Source of the DNA: Coprococcus sp.
GTDB lineage: Bacteria > Bacillota_A > Clostridia > Lachnospirales > Lachnospiraceae
DNA length: 50,737 bases
Direction of reading: 5' to 3'
NCBI GenBank assembly: GCA_017624085.1
Contig: JAGANU010000013.1
Coordinates: 1 to 50,737, forward strand
Under the pieces are notes generated by a model that saw only the letters and a list, made by a program, of their open reading frames with translations, was not told where the DNA came from and ran no database searches. Below, in pieces: positions 25,166 to 35,177 of this stretch (positions are counted from its first letter, which is position 1; each line of letters begins with the position of its first letter). The position numbers and the translations under genes were made by a program.

Positions 25166-26828
25166 TTTTAAAATACTTTTAAAGATGATATCAAAAAACG
25201 GAGATCTTGATATGCCTGAATCGGGAAGTAAGGCAAAGGCTTACAGGATCATGGGTATAATAGCAATAAGCTGTATTATGCTCCCGTGCTGTTTTGTTGT
25301 AGGTTATATTGTTTTTATTATGACAGCAGCACTTATTGAGGCGGGAGGAATGGCTGAGGGTCTTAATCTTGTAATACAGCTTATGAGTGTGTTTGGAGTG
25401 ATATTTAGCATTATGGTAATATTCAATCTGCTGTATTTCTCTTCGGATCTTGAACATCTGCTGCCTCTTCCGGTAAGACCCGGAGAGCTTGTTGCAGCGA
25501 AGTTTACTCATGCTTTTTTTGCAGAGAGCGTTATGGAATTCATGATTTTGTTTTGCGGCTTTATTGGTTATTTTGTTGCTGTAAAAATCAACATTGTATC
25601 TGTTATAACAGCTGTTTTGGGCGTGTTTCTTTTACCGCTTCTCCCGTTAGTTTATTGCGGCGTATACGCGCTTATTGTTATGGCGTTTTTCAGCAGACAC
25701 AGGCTGTTTCGCAATGTAGATCTTATGGTTGCAGTCGCAGTTTTGTTATTTCTGGGACTGTTTATATGGTCATTTGCACAGATGGACTCTGTCAATATAG
25801 AAAACTATATAGACAGCTTAAGAGATGGAAGCAACGTATTTATAAAAATTATGAATACCATTTTTTTTACCGTGCCTGTTTTTTTGAAGGCACTAGAGGG
25901 TGGAAGTGTGCTTTACCTGTTGCTTTTTGTAGGGCTAAATGTTATATGTGCATTTATACTTTTTGCATTGGGAAACCGATTGTACCTTAGAGGTGTATAC
26001 ATGGTTTCTTCAGCCGGCAAGAAGAGTAAGGCAAGAAATACCTCAGCTGACGAGAAGGCCTTTGTTCAGAAGACTCCATTTGCCGCATATCTAGGCAAGG
26101 AGATAAAGACCCTTAACAGGACTCCGGCATACAGAAAATACTGTGTTCTTGTAAACCTGATATGGCCTGTACTGATTGTTGCTGTATTTAAAATACCGGC
26201 AACAAAGGATATGATAATGTCCTTTAGAGATACCTATGAGACAGGATTTTTCCTTTCTGATGTTATTGTGCTTATGACGGTAATTGGTATAGCTTTTTTT
26301 GCAACGGCAATGAATAGTATAGCAGCTACCTCATTTACTAGAGAGGGAAAGCATCTGTCCTTTGTAAAGCACATTCCTCTAAACTACAGCAATCAGCTCA
26401 AGATTAAGGTATGTACAAGCATGCTGTATAGTGGGATCACAGTTATAGTCAGTACAATCGTTTTGTGTGCTCTTATGGGTTGTGATATACTTCGAAGCGT
26501 ATATTTTCTCATGATTGGAATTATATGTGCGTTTATTTGCACCTATACCGGATTAGTACTTGATACAACTCACCCAAAGCTTGACTGGGAGGATGAATAT
26601 GGCGCCCTCAGGGGCAATCCGAATGCGTTTTTCAATATGGCGATATCAATACTTGTAGCACTGGTTCTTTGTATAGTTGGCTATGTATTTTTTAAATACA
26701 CAAGGTTTCCGTCATATATGGTATACACTATTTATTTACTTGTACTTTGTGCCATTCTTTTTGTTCTGAGGAAGGATATTATGATGATTGGTGCAAAGAA
26801 TATAGATACGGATCTATATAGCAAATAG
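25158..26828 (+). CDS. ABC transporter permease, large polytopic protein
   Basis: This 556-residue protein has about twelve hydrophobic helices in two halves, split by a charged loop (about residues 285-320) that should be cytoplasmic. The layout suits a fused, two-half permease of the ABC-2 class, consistent with the single ATPase gene immediately upstream. The ELVAAKFTHAF segment after the second or third helix resembles the coupling region of related permeases. Substrate is unknown; such pairs often export antimicrobial peptides, lipids or polysaccharide precursors, but nothing here decides. Three other genes that often travel with drug-export pairs (a sensor kinase, a response regulator, a GntR regulator) are absent at this locus. 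Confidence 0.82.
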   Translation: MNNFKILLKMISKNGDLDMPESGSKAKAYRIMGIIAISCIMLPCCFVVGYIVFIMTAALIEAGGMAEGLNLVIQLMSVFGVIFSIMVIFNLLYFSSDLEHLLPLPVRPGELVAAKFTHAFFAESVMEFMILFCGFIGYFVAVKINIVSVITAVLGVFLLPLLPLVYCGVYALIVMAFFSRHRLFRNVDLMVAVAVLLFLGLFIWSFAQMDSVNIENYIDSLRDGSNVFIKIMNTIFFTVPVFLKALEGGSVLYLLLFVGLNVICAFILFALGNRLYLRGVYMVSSAGKKSKARNTSADEKAFVQKTPFAAYLGKEIKTLNRTPAYRKYCVLVNLIWPVLIVAVFKIPATKDMIMSFRDTYETGFFLSDVIVLMTVIGIAFFATAMNSIAATSFTREGKHLSFVKHIPLNYSNQLKIKVCTSMLYSGITVIVSTIVLCALMGCDILRSVYFLMIGIICAFICTYTGLVLDTTHPKLDWEDEYGALRGNPNAFFNMAISILVALVLCIVGYVFFKYTRFPSYMVYTIYLLVLCAILFVLRKDIMMIGAKNIDTDLYSK

Positions 26829-26927
26829 CTATTATATAATAAGGTCGCTTATAATACAGGTGCGCATATAGCCGCATGTAACACATAGGCTTATTACAAA
26901 TATTTTCAAAAACAGGAGGTTATTTAG

Positions 26928-28301
26928 ATGGCAAATGCATGGAATAAATACAGTAAGGATGATATTAAGGAGCTTGAAAAGCTGTGTAAGGCTTACAGGC
27001 ATTTCCTTGACAAGGGAAAGACAGAAAGAGAGTGTGTTAAGGAGATCGTAAAGCAGTGCAAGGAATATGGTTACAGAGATCTTTCGGAGGTAGCCTCAAA
27101 GGGTGAGAAGCTCAAATCCGGAGACAAGGTATATGCTGTTTGCATGAACAAAACAGTAGCCATGTTTCATATTGGAACAGAGGATATCGCAAGGGGAATG
27201 AATATACTTGGAGCTCATATTGATTCTCCCCGCATGGACGTAAAGCAGAATCCCCTCTACGAGAAGGGCGGATTTGCATATCTTGATACCCACTACTATG
27301 GCGGAATAAAGAAATATCAGTGGGTGACGGTACCTCTTGCAATTCATGGTGTAGTTGCAAAGAAGAATGGAGAGGTAATTGATATTTGCATAGGAGAGGA
27401 TAAGAATGATCCTGTTTTTTGTGTGACGGACCTGTTAATTCACTTGTCCCAGGAGCAACTGAAAAAGAGGGCTGATGTTGTTATAGAGGGTGAGCAGCTT
27501 GATATTCTCTTTGGAAACAGGCCGATTGATGGCAAAGAGAAGGAGGCCGTGAAGGCTTACGTTCTTGAAGCGCTCTCAAAGAAATACGATATGGAGGAGG
27601 ATGACTTCATATCGGCTGAGCTTGAAATTGTGCCTGCCGGACATGCAAGAAACTGTGGTATTGATGAGAGTATGATTATGGCCTACGGACAGGATGACAG
27701 AGTATGTGCCTACACCTCACTTGCGGCCATGCTCTCTGTAAAGTCTCCGGTTAAAACCACCTGCACACTCCTTACCGACAAGGAGGAAATAGGAAGTGTT
27801 GGTGCAACAGGCATGCGTTCACATTTCTTTGAGAACACAGTGGCAGAATTATTAAATGCCATGGGTGTTTACTCAGAGCTTACACTCAGAAGATGTCTTG
27901 CTGCATCAAAGATGCTTTCCTCAGATGTGTCCGCAGGCTATGACCCTGGCTTTGACTCTGCATTTGATAAGAGAAATGCTGCAATATTTGGCGAAGGAAT
28001 GGTGTTTAATAAGTTTACCGGTTCAAGAGGTAAGTCAGGCTCAAATGATGCAAATGCAGAATATATGGCCCATATTAGAAGGATAATGGATGAGGAAGAC
28101 ATTTGTTATCAGACCTCTGAGCTTGGAAAGGTAGATATAGGTGGCGGAGGAACAATTGCTTATATTCTGTCATTATATGGAATGGAGGTAATCGACTGTG
28201 GAGTTGCAATTCTTAATATGCATGCTCCGTGGGAGGTTAGTTCAAAGGCAGATATCTATGAAACAATGAAGGGTTATGTGGCATTCTTAAAGAAGGCATA
28301 A
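26928..28301 (+). CDS. M18 family metallo-aminopeptidase
   Basis: This 457-residue enzyme belongs to peptidase family M18 (aspartyl aminopeptidase type), which removes N-terminal residues, often acidic, from cytoplasmic peptides using two metal ions. Visible motifs are GAHIDSPRMD with the first His ligand, YGQDDRVCAY with the bridging Asp, DKEEIGS with the catalytic and ligand Glu pair, and NMHAPWEVSS with the last His. The TGSRGKSGSND segment is also typical. There is no signal peptide. AGGAGG lies 10 bases before the ATG. The next gene, a sensor protein, starts 29 bases later and may share the transcript. Confidence 0.92.
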   Translation: MANAWNKYSKDDIKELEKLCKAYRHFLDKGKTERECVKEIVKQCKEYGYRDLSEVASKGEKLKSGDKVYAVCMNKTVAMFHIGTEDIARGMNILGAHIDSPRMDVKQNPLYEKGGFAYLDTHYYGGIKKYQWVTVPLAIHGVVAKKNGEVIDICIGEDKNDPVFCVTDLLIHLSQEQLKKRADVVIEGEQLDILFGNRPIDGKEKEAVKAYVLEALSKKYDMEEDDFISAELEIVPAGHARNCGIDESMIMAYGQDDRVCAYTSLAAMLSVKSPVKTTCTLLTDKEEIGSVGATGMRSHFFENTVAELLNAMGVYSELTLRRCLAASKMLSSDVSAGYDPGFDSAFDKRNAAIFGEGMVFNKFTGSRGKSGSNDANAEYMAHIRRIMDEEDICYQTSELGKVDIGGGGTIAYILSLYGMEVIDCGVAILNMHAPWEVSSKADIYETMKGYVAFLKKA

Positions 28302-28330
28302 GGCTACCTTAACATATACCGGAGGATAAG

Positions 28331-31300
28331 ATGAAGTGCGGTAAAAGTATAAAGAAGTATATGAATATTGTGTTATTTGCGGTGATAGCTTTTTTGTTAT
28401 TGCCACAAACAACCTCCCGGGCAGATGAGTATTTTACATCGGGCTATAGCCAGAAGAGCTTTTCAGATGATGATGGCTTTGGAAGCGGTGAGGCGAACTG
28501 CGTCTGCCAGTCAACAAGTGGATATATATGGGTAGGTACTGATAATGGACTTTATCGGTATGACGGAAGTGAGTTTACACTGTTTTCTCTTGACAGCGGA
28601 GAGGATGGAACAAAATATTCAATAAATTGCATATATCTTACAACCGAAGATAAGCTGTATGTTGGAACAGACAATTATGGTTTGTATCTGTATGACAATG
28701 GTCTTTTTAGAAGAGTTCCTTCAACATACAATCTTGGAGTATCTACTGTCAATGCAATGTATGAAGATACCCGGAACAGATTGTGGCTTGCCACTTCATC
28801 AGGAATAATATATTTATCCGATGGTGATGCAGAAACAATTATAGATGACAGACTTTCTGGCCTTAGTATCGGCAATATATCAGGCTACAATGACACAATA
28901 TATGCTGTGGCAAACAACGACTATATTATTGTTATAGATGATGCGGGAATAATAACTGTTGACTCAAAGATAAAATATAAGGTAGATGATATTAATTCTA
29001 TATTTGTAGATGAGGAGGGCAACAGATATTACGGTACTGCAAGCTACAGCATACTGAAGATTATGACGGATGGCTCACATGAGATTATCAACACAGGAAG
29101 TCTTCATGGTATAAACAGAATTTATTCTGATGGAAGCCGAATCTGGGTTCTTGCCGATGATGGTGTAGGCTATATATCTTCAAAAAATAAGATTGTTGTT
29201 TTAAATGGACTTTCCTTCAACGAATCTATCAGTGATATGAAGAGAGATTTTGAGGGAAATTATTGGCTTACCTCTTATCGAAAGGGTTTGCTTTTACTTG
29301 AGCAAAGTAAGTTTCAGAATATTACACTTAAGCATGGCATCGAGAACTCTATTGTTAACTGTGTAACAAGATACAATGGATACACCATGATTGGAACCGA
29401 TGATGGACTTTATATCATAAGTCCTGAAGATAATCTTGTTCCAGATTCAGGCAATGAGCTGATTGGCAAGCTGGCGGGAATAAGTATAAGAGATTTTTAT
29501 ATTGATAGTCAGGAGAATCTGTGGATAGCAACCTACAAGATATATGGTGTAATCAAGGTAGACAGGTTCTGGAATTATAAATGCTATAACAGAAGTGAGT
29601 CCTCTCTGATTAGCAATGCGGTAAATTGTATTATGGAGATAAGTCCGGGATGTATTGCTGTAGGAACAGAAAACGGAATATCCATAGTAGGAAAGGATAA
29701 GGTTATAAAGAACCTGTCAAGAGCGGACGGCCTTGATAACCCGGATATTATCAGTCTTTATGTAACAGACAAGGGTATTATATATGCGGGCTCGAATGGT
29801 TCAGGCGTATATTCCATAGATCAGAGTTACCGGATTATGTCCTTGTCTATAGATGAGAGCCAGAAGACCAGTGTGGTATCGACCATGCTTCAGGGAACAA
29901 GCGGACTCTGGATAGGTACAGACAGTGGATTATACTATAAAGAGGGTACAGTAAGACAGATAACCTCGGTGGATAATACAAACAGTATATACGATATGAT
30001 CTTAGATGACTCTGGGTATCTGTGGATATTTGGCTCAAAGGGTCTTTACAGGTATTACGAAAAGGAAATACTAAGCAGTGCAGCACCGGAGTACATGAGC
30101 TTTTCAAAAAATGATGGTATTATATCGGCAATTACGGAAAAGTCATCAAATTATGTTACAAGCGACGGACAGGTGTATGTTTGCTGTGACGAAGGACTTT
30201 GCAGCATAAATATAGGTTCGGAATATAAAAATGAAATTGCACCGAAGGTTCGTGTGGCGTCAGTAGAGATAGATGGCGTGTTGTATCCCTTCTCGGAATC
30301 CGATGGAAGGATAAATGTACCAAAGAGTACAAACAGAATAACTATCAGATTTTCTGTTTTAAGCTTTGTAAACAGGGCGGATGTATCTGTAGATTATTAC
30401 CTTGAGGGCTTTGAGAGTGAAAAAAGAACTCTGTCAGGTGTGGACAAGATGGAGGTTGAGTATACCAATCTTGAGGGAGGAACCTATCAGTTTGTCCTTA
30501 CTGCAAAGAATTCTGACGGTGTGGAATGTGAAAAGCCACTCTCATTTGTAATTGATAAGGAGCTGGGCTTTTGGGAAACAAATCTTTCTAAGGCACTGAT
30601 TGTATTTCTAATACTTCTGGTAACTCTTGGATTATCTGTGATTACGAGAAGTATAGTAAAAACCCTGAAGAAGCAGAATGAACAGGTGTATGAGCTCAGC
30701 AAAAAGAGCGAGAAGGCAGAAAAGTCCAATAGGGCAAAGAATGATTATGTAAACTACCTAAATCATGAGATACGAGCTCCTCTCAATAATATTATTGCCA
30801 TTTCAGAGCTAGGAATGAGAAATTGTGAGGATATTTCTTCGGAAAGCTATTCACAGTACAGTGAGATGTATAAGGCAGGCAGGGAAATACTTGATATGTC
30901 AGATGGTATTTCAAAGCTTGCAAATCTTAAGGATGATATTATTGAGCCGGATTACAAGCAGTATTTTGCTTCTGATATAATAGAAGAGCTTGCAGCTGAG
31001 TTTGGTGATATGGTAAACACAGAGCTCATTGACCTTAAGGTCAGTGTTGAGGATAAAATACCAAATGGTCTTATAGGTGACAGTCTTGCTGTTAAGGATA
31101 TAATAAGATATATTTTTGCCTGGTCAGCCAGAACGACTAAGGAAGGATATATCAGCATTGATGTAGATTGGAGAATTGCCAGAACTGCAGAGGATAATGA
31201 TCTTGAGGATGATATAAAGAACAAGTCATATACAGAATATATTGATGAGCCTGAAACAGAAATATCAAGGATATTTGATAAGGATCACGATGAGATATTC

Positions 31301-32635
31301 CTTGACTTTAAGATTACAGACACAGGTCTCGGAGTCAAGGAGGACCGTATTGATACCTTCTTTGATATAGATGATTCCTACGAGAAATCAGATATCGGAA
31401 TGTTCAGAACAAGCCTTGGACTGGCTATTGCTAGAGAGCTTATCCGTATGCTGGATGGATCTGTAAAGGTTGAGAGCATATATGGAGCCGGAACAAGCAT
31501 CAGCTTTAGCATAAGACAATCTGTTTTCGATTACAGCTATGTAAATTACAATGAGCGTCGCAAAAAGGAAATAGCAAGAAGAAATGCGAACTCGCATCTC
31601 TGGCTGCCGGATGTAAGAATACTTGTTGTAGATGATTCTGAGATAAGTCTTCAGGTAGAAAAGACGATATTTGATACCTACGATCTAACCTGCGATGTGG
31701 CATCATCAGGCTTTGACGCTTTAGATAAGGTTATGGCAGCAAGCTATGATATGGTATTTATTGACACTGTTATGCCTGTGATGGATGGTCTTGACACAGT
31801 AAGGGAGATAAGAAATTTTGATGGAGAAGAGTACAAGAAGCTTCCTATAATTGCTTTATCTGCAAATACTATTGAAACATCAAGGGATGAGATTCTGACT
31901 GCCGGCTTTAATGATATAATAGTAAAGCCAATAGAGCTTGATCAGGCGGAGGCTATGCTGAGAACATATGTAAGCTCAGAAAAAACACTTGAGAAGAATA
32001 ATGCAATTACACAGCCGGATGATGAAAATTATATGGAAGATGCGGTGCTGCTTAGGAGATTTGTGGCTGTTGAGGACGCTGTAAAGGCTATGGGTGGTAA
32101 TTTCGGAACCTTTAATACATTTATCAGGAATTATAGGGAGGAATACCAGTCAGAGGTGCAGCTGTTAAAGACATATATTGATGATGATGTTAGAAGATAC
32201 AAGAACATAATCCATGATATAAAGAGCAGCAGTGCAAATATTGGTGCTTATGGTATAGAGCGTAAGGCTGCTAACCTTGAGTCGGCAATTAATATTGGAA
32301 ACCAGCAGTATGCCAGAGAAAATACAAGAGATTTTGTGGCCTTGATGAATGATTTCTTCAAGCAGATTGATCTTTATATGGCAAAGATTGGTCATTCGGA
32401 TAAGCCTTTGGAAAAGGAACAGAGGGATAGCATAAACAGAAGTAAGCTGAAGGAGCTGAGAGCCTTCCTGCGGGCCGGGGATAAGGCGCCGGTTATTAGC
32501 TTGATTTCTGATATCGACAGATATTCCTACGGAGATATTGATATGGAATTTTTGGCTGCCCTTAAGGAGTTTGTAGAATCCGGGGATTATCAGACTTCAA
32601 GCGAAATGATAGATCAATATCTGAACAGTGTATAA
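28331..32635 (+). CDS. Giant hybrid two-component sensor: beta-propeller, Y_Y_Y, HisKA, HATPase, receiver and HPt
   Basis: The 1434-residue protein begins with a signal-type hydrophobic helix (about 10-30). The extracytoplasmic part (about 35-640) has repeats such as YIWVGTDNGLYRYDG, typical of Reg_prop two-bladed propeller sensors, followed by a Y_Y_Y immunoglobulin-like domain (about 650-740). One transmembrane helix (about 752-775) leads to HisKA with His812 in NHEIRAPL, a HATPase domain, a receiver with phospho-acceptor Asp1145 and a C-terminal HPt domain with His1295 in IIHDIKSSSA. There is no DNA-binding domain, unlike the related HTCS regulators of Bacteroides, so the signal must pass to a separate regulator. 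Family knowledge suggests oligosaccharide sensing. The N-box of the HATPase is abnormal: Tyr927 and Trp931 stand where asparagines are expected. Confidence 0.9.
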   Translation: MKCGKSIKKYMNIVLFAVIAFLLLPQTTSRADEYFTSGYSQKSFSDDDGFGSGEANCVCQSTSGYIWVGTDNGLYRYDGSEFTLFSLDSGEDGTKYSINCIYLTTEDKLYVGTDNYGLYLYDNGLFRRVPSTYNLGVSTVNAMYEDTRNRLWLATSSGIIYLSDGDAETIIDDRLSGLSIGNISGYNDTIYAVANNDYIIVIDDAGIITVDSKIKYKVDDINSIFVDEEGNRYYGTASYSILKIMTDGSHEIINTGSLHGINRIYSDGSRIWVLADDGVGYISSKNKIVVLNGLSFNESISDMKRDFEGNYWLTSYRKGLLLLEQSKFQNITLKHGIENSIVNCVTRYNGYTMIGTDDGLYIISPEDNLVPDSGNELIGKLAGISIRDFYIDSQENLWIATYKIYGVIKVDRFWNYKCYNRSESSLISNAVNCIMEISPGCIAVGTENGISIVGKDKVIKNLSRADGLDNPDIISLYVTDKGIIYAGSNGSGVYSIDQSYRIMSLSIDESQKTSVVSTMLQGTSGLWIGTDSGLYYKEGTVRQITSVDNTNSIYDMILDDSGYLWIFGSKGLYRYYEKEILSSAAPEYMSFSKNDGIISAITEKSSNYVTSDGQVYVCCDEGLCSINIGSEYKNEIAPKVRVASVEIDGVLYPFSESDGRINVPKSTNRITIRFSVLSFVNRADVSVDYYLEGFESEKRTLSGVDKMEVEYTNLEGGTYQFVLTAKNSDGVECEKPLSFVIDKELGFWETNLSKALIVFLILLVTLGLSVITRSIVKTLKKQNEQVYELSKKSEKAEKSNRAKNDYVNYLNHEIRAPLNNIIAISELGMRNCEDISSESYSQYSEMYKAGREILDMSDGISKLANLKDDIIEPDYKQYFASDIIEELAAEFGDMVNTELIDLKVSVEDKIPNGLIGDSLAVKDIIRYIFAWSARTTKEGYISIDVDWRIARTAEDNDLEDDIKNKSYTEYIDEPETEISRIFDKDHDEIFLDFKITDTGLGVKEDRIDTFFDIDDSYEKSDIGMFRTSLGLAIARELIRMLDGSVKVESIYGAGTSISFSIRQSVFDYSYVNYNERRKKEIARRNANSHLWLPDVRILVVDDSEISLQVEKTIFDTYDLTCDVASSGFDALDKVMAASYDMVFIDTVMPVMDGLDTVREIRNFDGEEYKKLPIIALSANTIETSRDEILTAGFNDIIVKPIELDQAEAMLRTYVSSEKTLEKNNAITQPDDENYMEDAVLLRRFVAVEDAVKAMGGNFGTFNTFIRNYREEYQSEVQLLKTYIDDDVRRYKNIIHDIKSSSANIGAYGIERKAANLESAINIGNQQYARENTRDFVALMNDFFKQIDLYMAKIGHSDKPLEKEQRDSINRSKLKELRAFLRAGDKAPVISLISDIDRYSYGDIDMEFLAALKEFVESGDYQTSSEMIDQYLNSV

Positions 32636-32750
32636 GAAAGGCCGGATACAAAGAAGCAGCATACATTATATGTGGCTTTGTAGGTAAACAAAATAAAAAT
32701 GCGCTTCTGCGCAAAAAAATAAAGTATATAAGAAAAGAGGATAAAAAAAC

Positions 32751-33239
32751 ATGAGAGTAGCAATTATTATGGGATCCACAAGTGATCTTGCAAAGGTAGA
32801 GCCGGCGGTGAATATTCTTAAGGATTATGGAGTTGCAGTTGACGTAAGATGTCTTTCTGCACATAGAGCACATGCAGGTCTTTCAGAATTTATTGAAGAG
32901 GCAAATAACAATGGAACGGAGGTTATCATTGCTGCAGCCGGAATGGCAGCAGCTCTTCCGGGCGTAGTGGCGTCTCAGACAGTTATTCCTGTAATTGGCG
33001 TACCGATTTCTGGAGCAACACTTGATGGCATGGATGCACTTCTCTCAATTGTTCAAATGCCATCCGGAATTCCGGTTGCAACAGTTGCAATAAACGGAAG
33101 TAAGAATGCAGCGTACCTTGCTCTTCAGATTATCGGTGTAAATAATGAAGCAGTGAGGAGCAAGCTTAAAGCTGAGAGAGTGGAGATGGAAAAGGCAGCC
33201 ATGAAGGCCAATGAAGAGGTTATTGAGAAGTTTCGATAA
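32751..33239 (+). CDS. purE: N5-carboxyaminoimidazole ribonucleotide mutase, PurE class I
   Basis: PurE moves the carboxyl group of N5-CAIR to carbon 4 to give CAIR in purine synthesis. The 162-residue protein shows the family motifs MGSTSDL near the start, SAHRAH with the catalytic His, AAAGMAAALPG and GVPISG. The partner enzyme PurK is not seen in the window. An AGAGGA site precedes the ATG. The 115 bases upstream contain a small 5-bp hairpin (TGCGC-TTCT-GCGCA at 32700-32713) but no purine riboswitch that I can recognise. It lies about 9.5 kb from purM-purN-purD. Confidence 0.95.
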   Translation: MRVAIIMGSTSDLAKVEPAVNILKDYGVAVDVRCLSAHRAHAGLSEFIEEANNNGTEVIIAAAGMAAALPGVVASQTVIPVIGVPISGATLDGMDALLSIVQMPSGIPVATVAINGSKNAAYLALQIIGVNNEAVRSKLKAERVEMEKAAMKANEEVIEKFR

Positions 33240-33325
33240 TAGATAAGGAAGTTTTTAAAATAGTATAAACTTCAGGACCACGTTATTTACATTTATTAGG
33301 TGAAATGTTAGTATGTCTCATGGAT

Positions 33326-33369
33326 GGTATTCGAAAGAAACTGTACCTGATTGATCCCTTATGGGAATC
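33326..33369 (+). ncRNA. Candidate 5' regulatory element upstream of the pantothenate operon: two small adjacent hairpins
   Basis: Two neighbouring stem-loops lie just before panG. In the first (33326-33347) GGTA pairs with TACC around a TTC-GAAA-GAA mini-hairpin with a four-base bulge. In the second (33349-33369) TCCC pairs with GGGA over a TTAT loop, extended by GAT and ATC across a TGA bulge. Tandem short bulged hairpins are the outline of the known 'pan motif' RNA found before pantothenate genes, but I cannot confirm the conserved bases. Confidence 0.3.
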
Positions 33370-33404
33370 ACTGATATATTCACAGATAAAAGCAGGTGAT
33401 TTGT

Positions 33405-34298
33405 ATGAGGATTGGATTTATAGGAGCCGGCAAGGTTGGATTTACATTTGGAAAATATATTGCAGACAAAGGTACAAAGATACCTTTGGGTACAAATAAG
33501 GATATATTGAATGTAAGTGGATACTATAGCGCACATGTAGAGAGCGCCTGCCTTGCAGCAAAATTTACCGATACCTGTGTATACGATGATCTACAAAAGC
33601 TGTGTAAGGATAGTGATGTGATATTCCTTACGGTTCCTGATATGCAGATCGGGAAGGTGTGGGAAAAGCTGCGTTTCCTTGATATAAAGGGAAAGCTTAT
33701 TTGTCATGCCAGTGGTGCTATGACGTCAGATATTTTCTCAGGTATATCAGAGGCAGGTGCCTTTGGTTATTCGATTCATCCTATGTATGCAATAAGTTCA
33801 AAGTACGAATCCTATAAAGAACTGGATAATGCTTTTTTTACGGTAGAGGGGCATGAAAAATATGCAAAGGCCATCTGCAGCGTGATACAATCCCTCGGCT
33901 GTGACTGCTTACAGATAGCAGGACAGGATAAGGTGAAATATCATGCGGCAGCAGTGTTTGCCAGCAATTTTGTCACAGGAATGCTGGCTCTTTCAAGCAG
34001 GCTGCTTATGGAATGTGGCTTTGATGAAGAGTCAGCAAGAAGGGCTCTTGTGCCTTTGTTTAAGGGAAATGCCACCTCTGTAGCAGAAAAAGGCCCGGTT
34101 GAAGGCCTTACAGGTCCGGTAGAAAGATGTGATTTGGAAACAATAAAAAAGCATCTTTCAGTGCTTACCGGTGACGAGCTTGCAGTCTATATAACAGTTT
34201 CGGAGAGTCTTGTTAAGGTTGCCCGGGAGAAGCATAAGGACAGGGATTATTCGGATTTGTCGCAAATGCTAAAGGAAATAGGAGAATTAGAGTTATGA
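33405..34298 (+). CDS. panG: PanG-type ketopantoate reductase (Rossmann/DUF2520)
   Basis: The 297-residue protein starts with a Rossmann NAD(P)-binding motif ([12 protein letters not shown]) and has the DUF2520 C-terminal helical domain with an [12 protein letters not shown] segment. It has the same fold plan as PanE-type and hydroxyacid-type reductases but belongs to the family described as PanG in Francisella, which reduces ketopantoate to pantoate. The position supports this: it overlaps panB by four bases and is followed by panC and coaBC, with no panE in the operon. The start at 33405 is preceded by AGCAGGTG; the in-frame GTG at 33396 lies inside that site. I am confident of the family, less so of the reaction. 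Confidence 0.78.
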   Translation: MRIGFIGAGKVGFTFGKYIADKGTKIPLGTNKDILNVSGYYSAHVESACLAAKFTDTCVYDDLQKLCKDSDVIFLTVPDMQIGKVWEKLRFLDIKGKLICHASGAMTSDIFSGISEAGAFGYSIHPMYAISSKYESYKELDNAFFTVEGHEKYAKAICSVIQSLGCDCLQIAGQDKVKYHAAAVFASNFVTGMLALSSRLLMECGFDEESARRALVPLFKGNATSVAEKGPVEGLTGPVERCDLETIKKHLSVLTGDELAVYITVSESLVKVAREKHKDRDYSDLSQMLKEIGELEL

Positions 34299-35122
34299 AG
34301 AACACAACTACGACACTCATGCAGATGAAGGGATCAGGACAGAAAATATCCATGATCACTGCATATGATTACACAATGGCAAAGATCCTCGATGAGAGTG
34401 GTGTAAACACAATTCTTGTTGGTGATTCACTTGGCAACACTATTTTAGGGTATGAGGACACGATTTCGGTTACTGTTGATGATATGATTCATCACAGCCG
34501 GGCTGTGGCCAGAGGCGCAAAAAATGCTCTTGTTGTTACAGATATGCCGTTTATGTCTTATCAGACAGGAGTATATGATGCTGTTGTAAATGCAGGAAGA
34601 CTTATGAAGGAGGGCCGTGCAGGTGCTGTAAAGCTTGAAGGCGGACAGGAGGTATGTCCTCAGATCAAAGCTATTGTAAATGCAGGTATTCCTGTATGCG
34701 CACACCTTGGCCTTACTCCTCAGTCGATAAACACATTTGGAGGATATAAGGTTCAGGGTCGTACAGAGGAAGCGGCAAAAAAGCTTATGCTGGATGCAAA
34801 GGCAGTTGAAGAAGCGGGGGCGTACATGCTTGTGCTTGAGTGTGTACCGGAGAAGCTTGCAAAGCTTGTGACGGAGTCAATAGGCATACCAACAATAGGA
34901 ATTGGTGCGGGAAAATACTGCGACGGACAGGTTCTTGTCAATCAGGATATGTTTGGAATGTACTCAGACTTTGTTCCTAAATTTGTAAAGCAGTTTGCAA
35001 ATGTGGGACAGTGCATGAGAGAGGCTGTAAAGGAGTATATTTCTGAGATTAATGATGGAACATTTCCGGCATCGGAGCACACATATAAGATTGACGACGA
35101 AATAATTGAGAAGCTTTACTAA
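34295..35122 (+). CDS. panB: 3-methyl-2-oxobutanoate hydroxymethyltransferase
   Basis: PanB adds a hydroxymethyl group from methylene-tetrahydrofolate to alpha-ketoisovalerate, giving ketopantoate, the first committed step of pantothenate synthesis. The 275-residue protein has the family's length and motifs: [21 protein letters not shown] with a metal-binding Asp, and VKLEGG; the [15 protein letters not shown] stretch near 205-220 is typical. It is a cytoplasmic TIM-barrel enzyme. Its ATG overlaps the stop of panG (ATGA), so the two are probably translated together. Confidence 0.96.
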   Translation: MKNTTTTLMQMKGSGQKISMITAYDYTMAKILDESGVNTILVGDSLGNTILGYEDTISVTVDDMIHHSRAVARGAKNALVVTDMPFMSYQTGVYDAVVNAGRLMKEGRAGAVKLEGGQEVCPQIKAIVNAGIPVCAHLGLTPQSINTFGGYKVQGRTEEAAKKLMLDAKAVEEAGAYMLVLECVPEKLAKLVTESIGIPTIGIGAGKYCDGQVLVNQDMFGMYSDFVPKFVKQFANVGQCMREAVKEYISEINDGTFPASEHTYKIDDEIIEKLY

Positions 35123-35177
35123 AGAATTTTGGTGTACACAGAAAGCTATTTCACATAAAGGAAAATGGAGAGAAAAA

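Noticed and set aside
32640..32750. Purine riboswitch before purE
   Set aside because: The leader is short and lacks the conserved three-way junction sequences; only small hairpins are seen.
33305..33499. 64-codon plus-strand frame before panG
   Set aside because: It overlaps the 5' part of panG in another frame, has no ribosome site and its translation shows no protein-like pattern.
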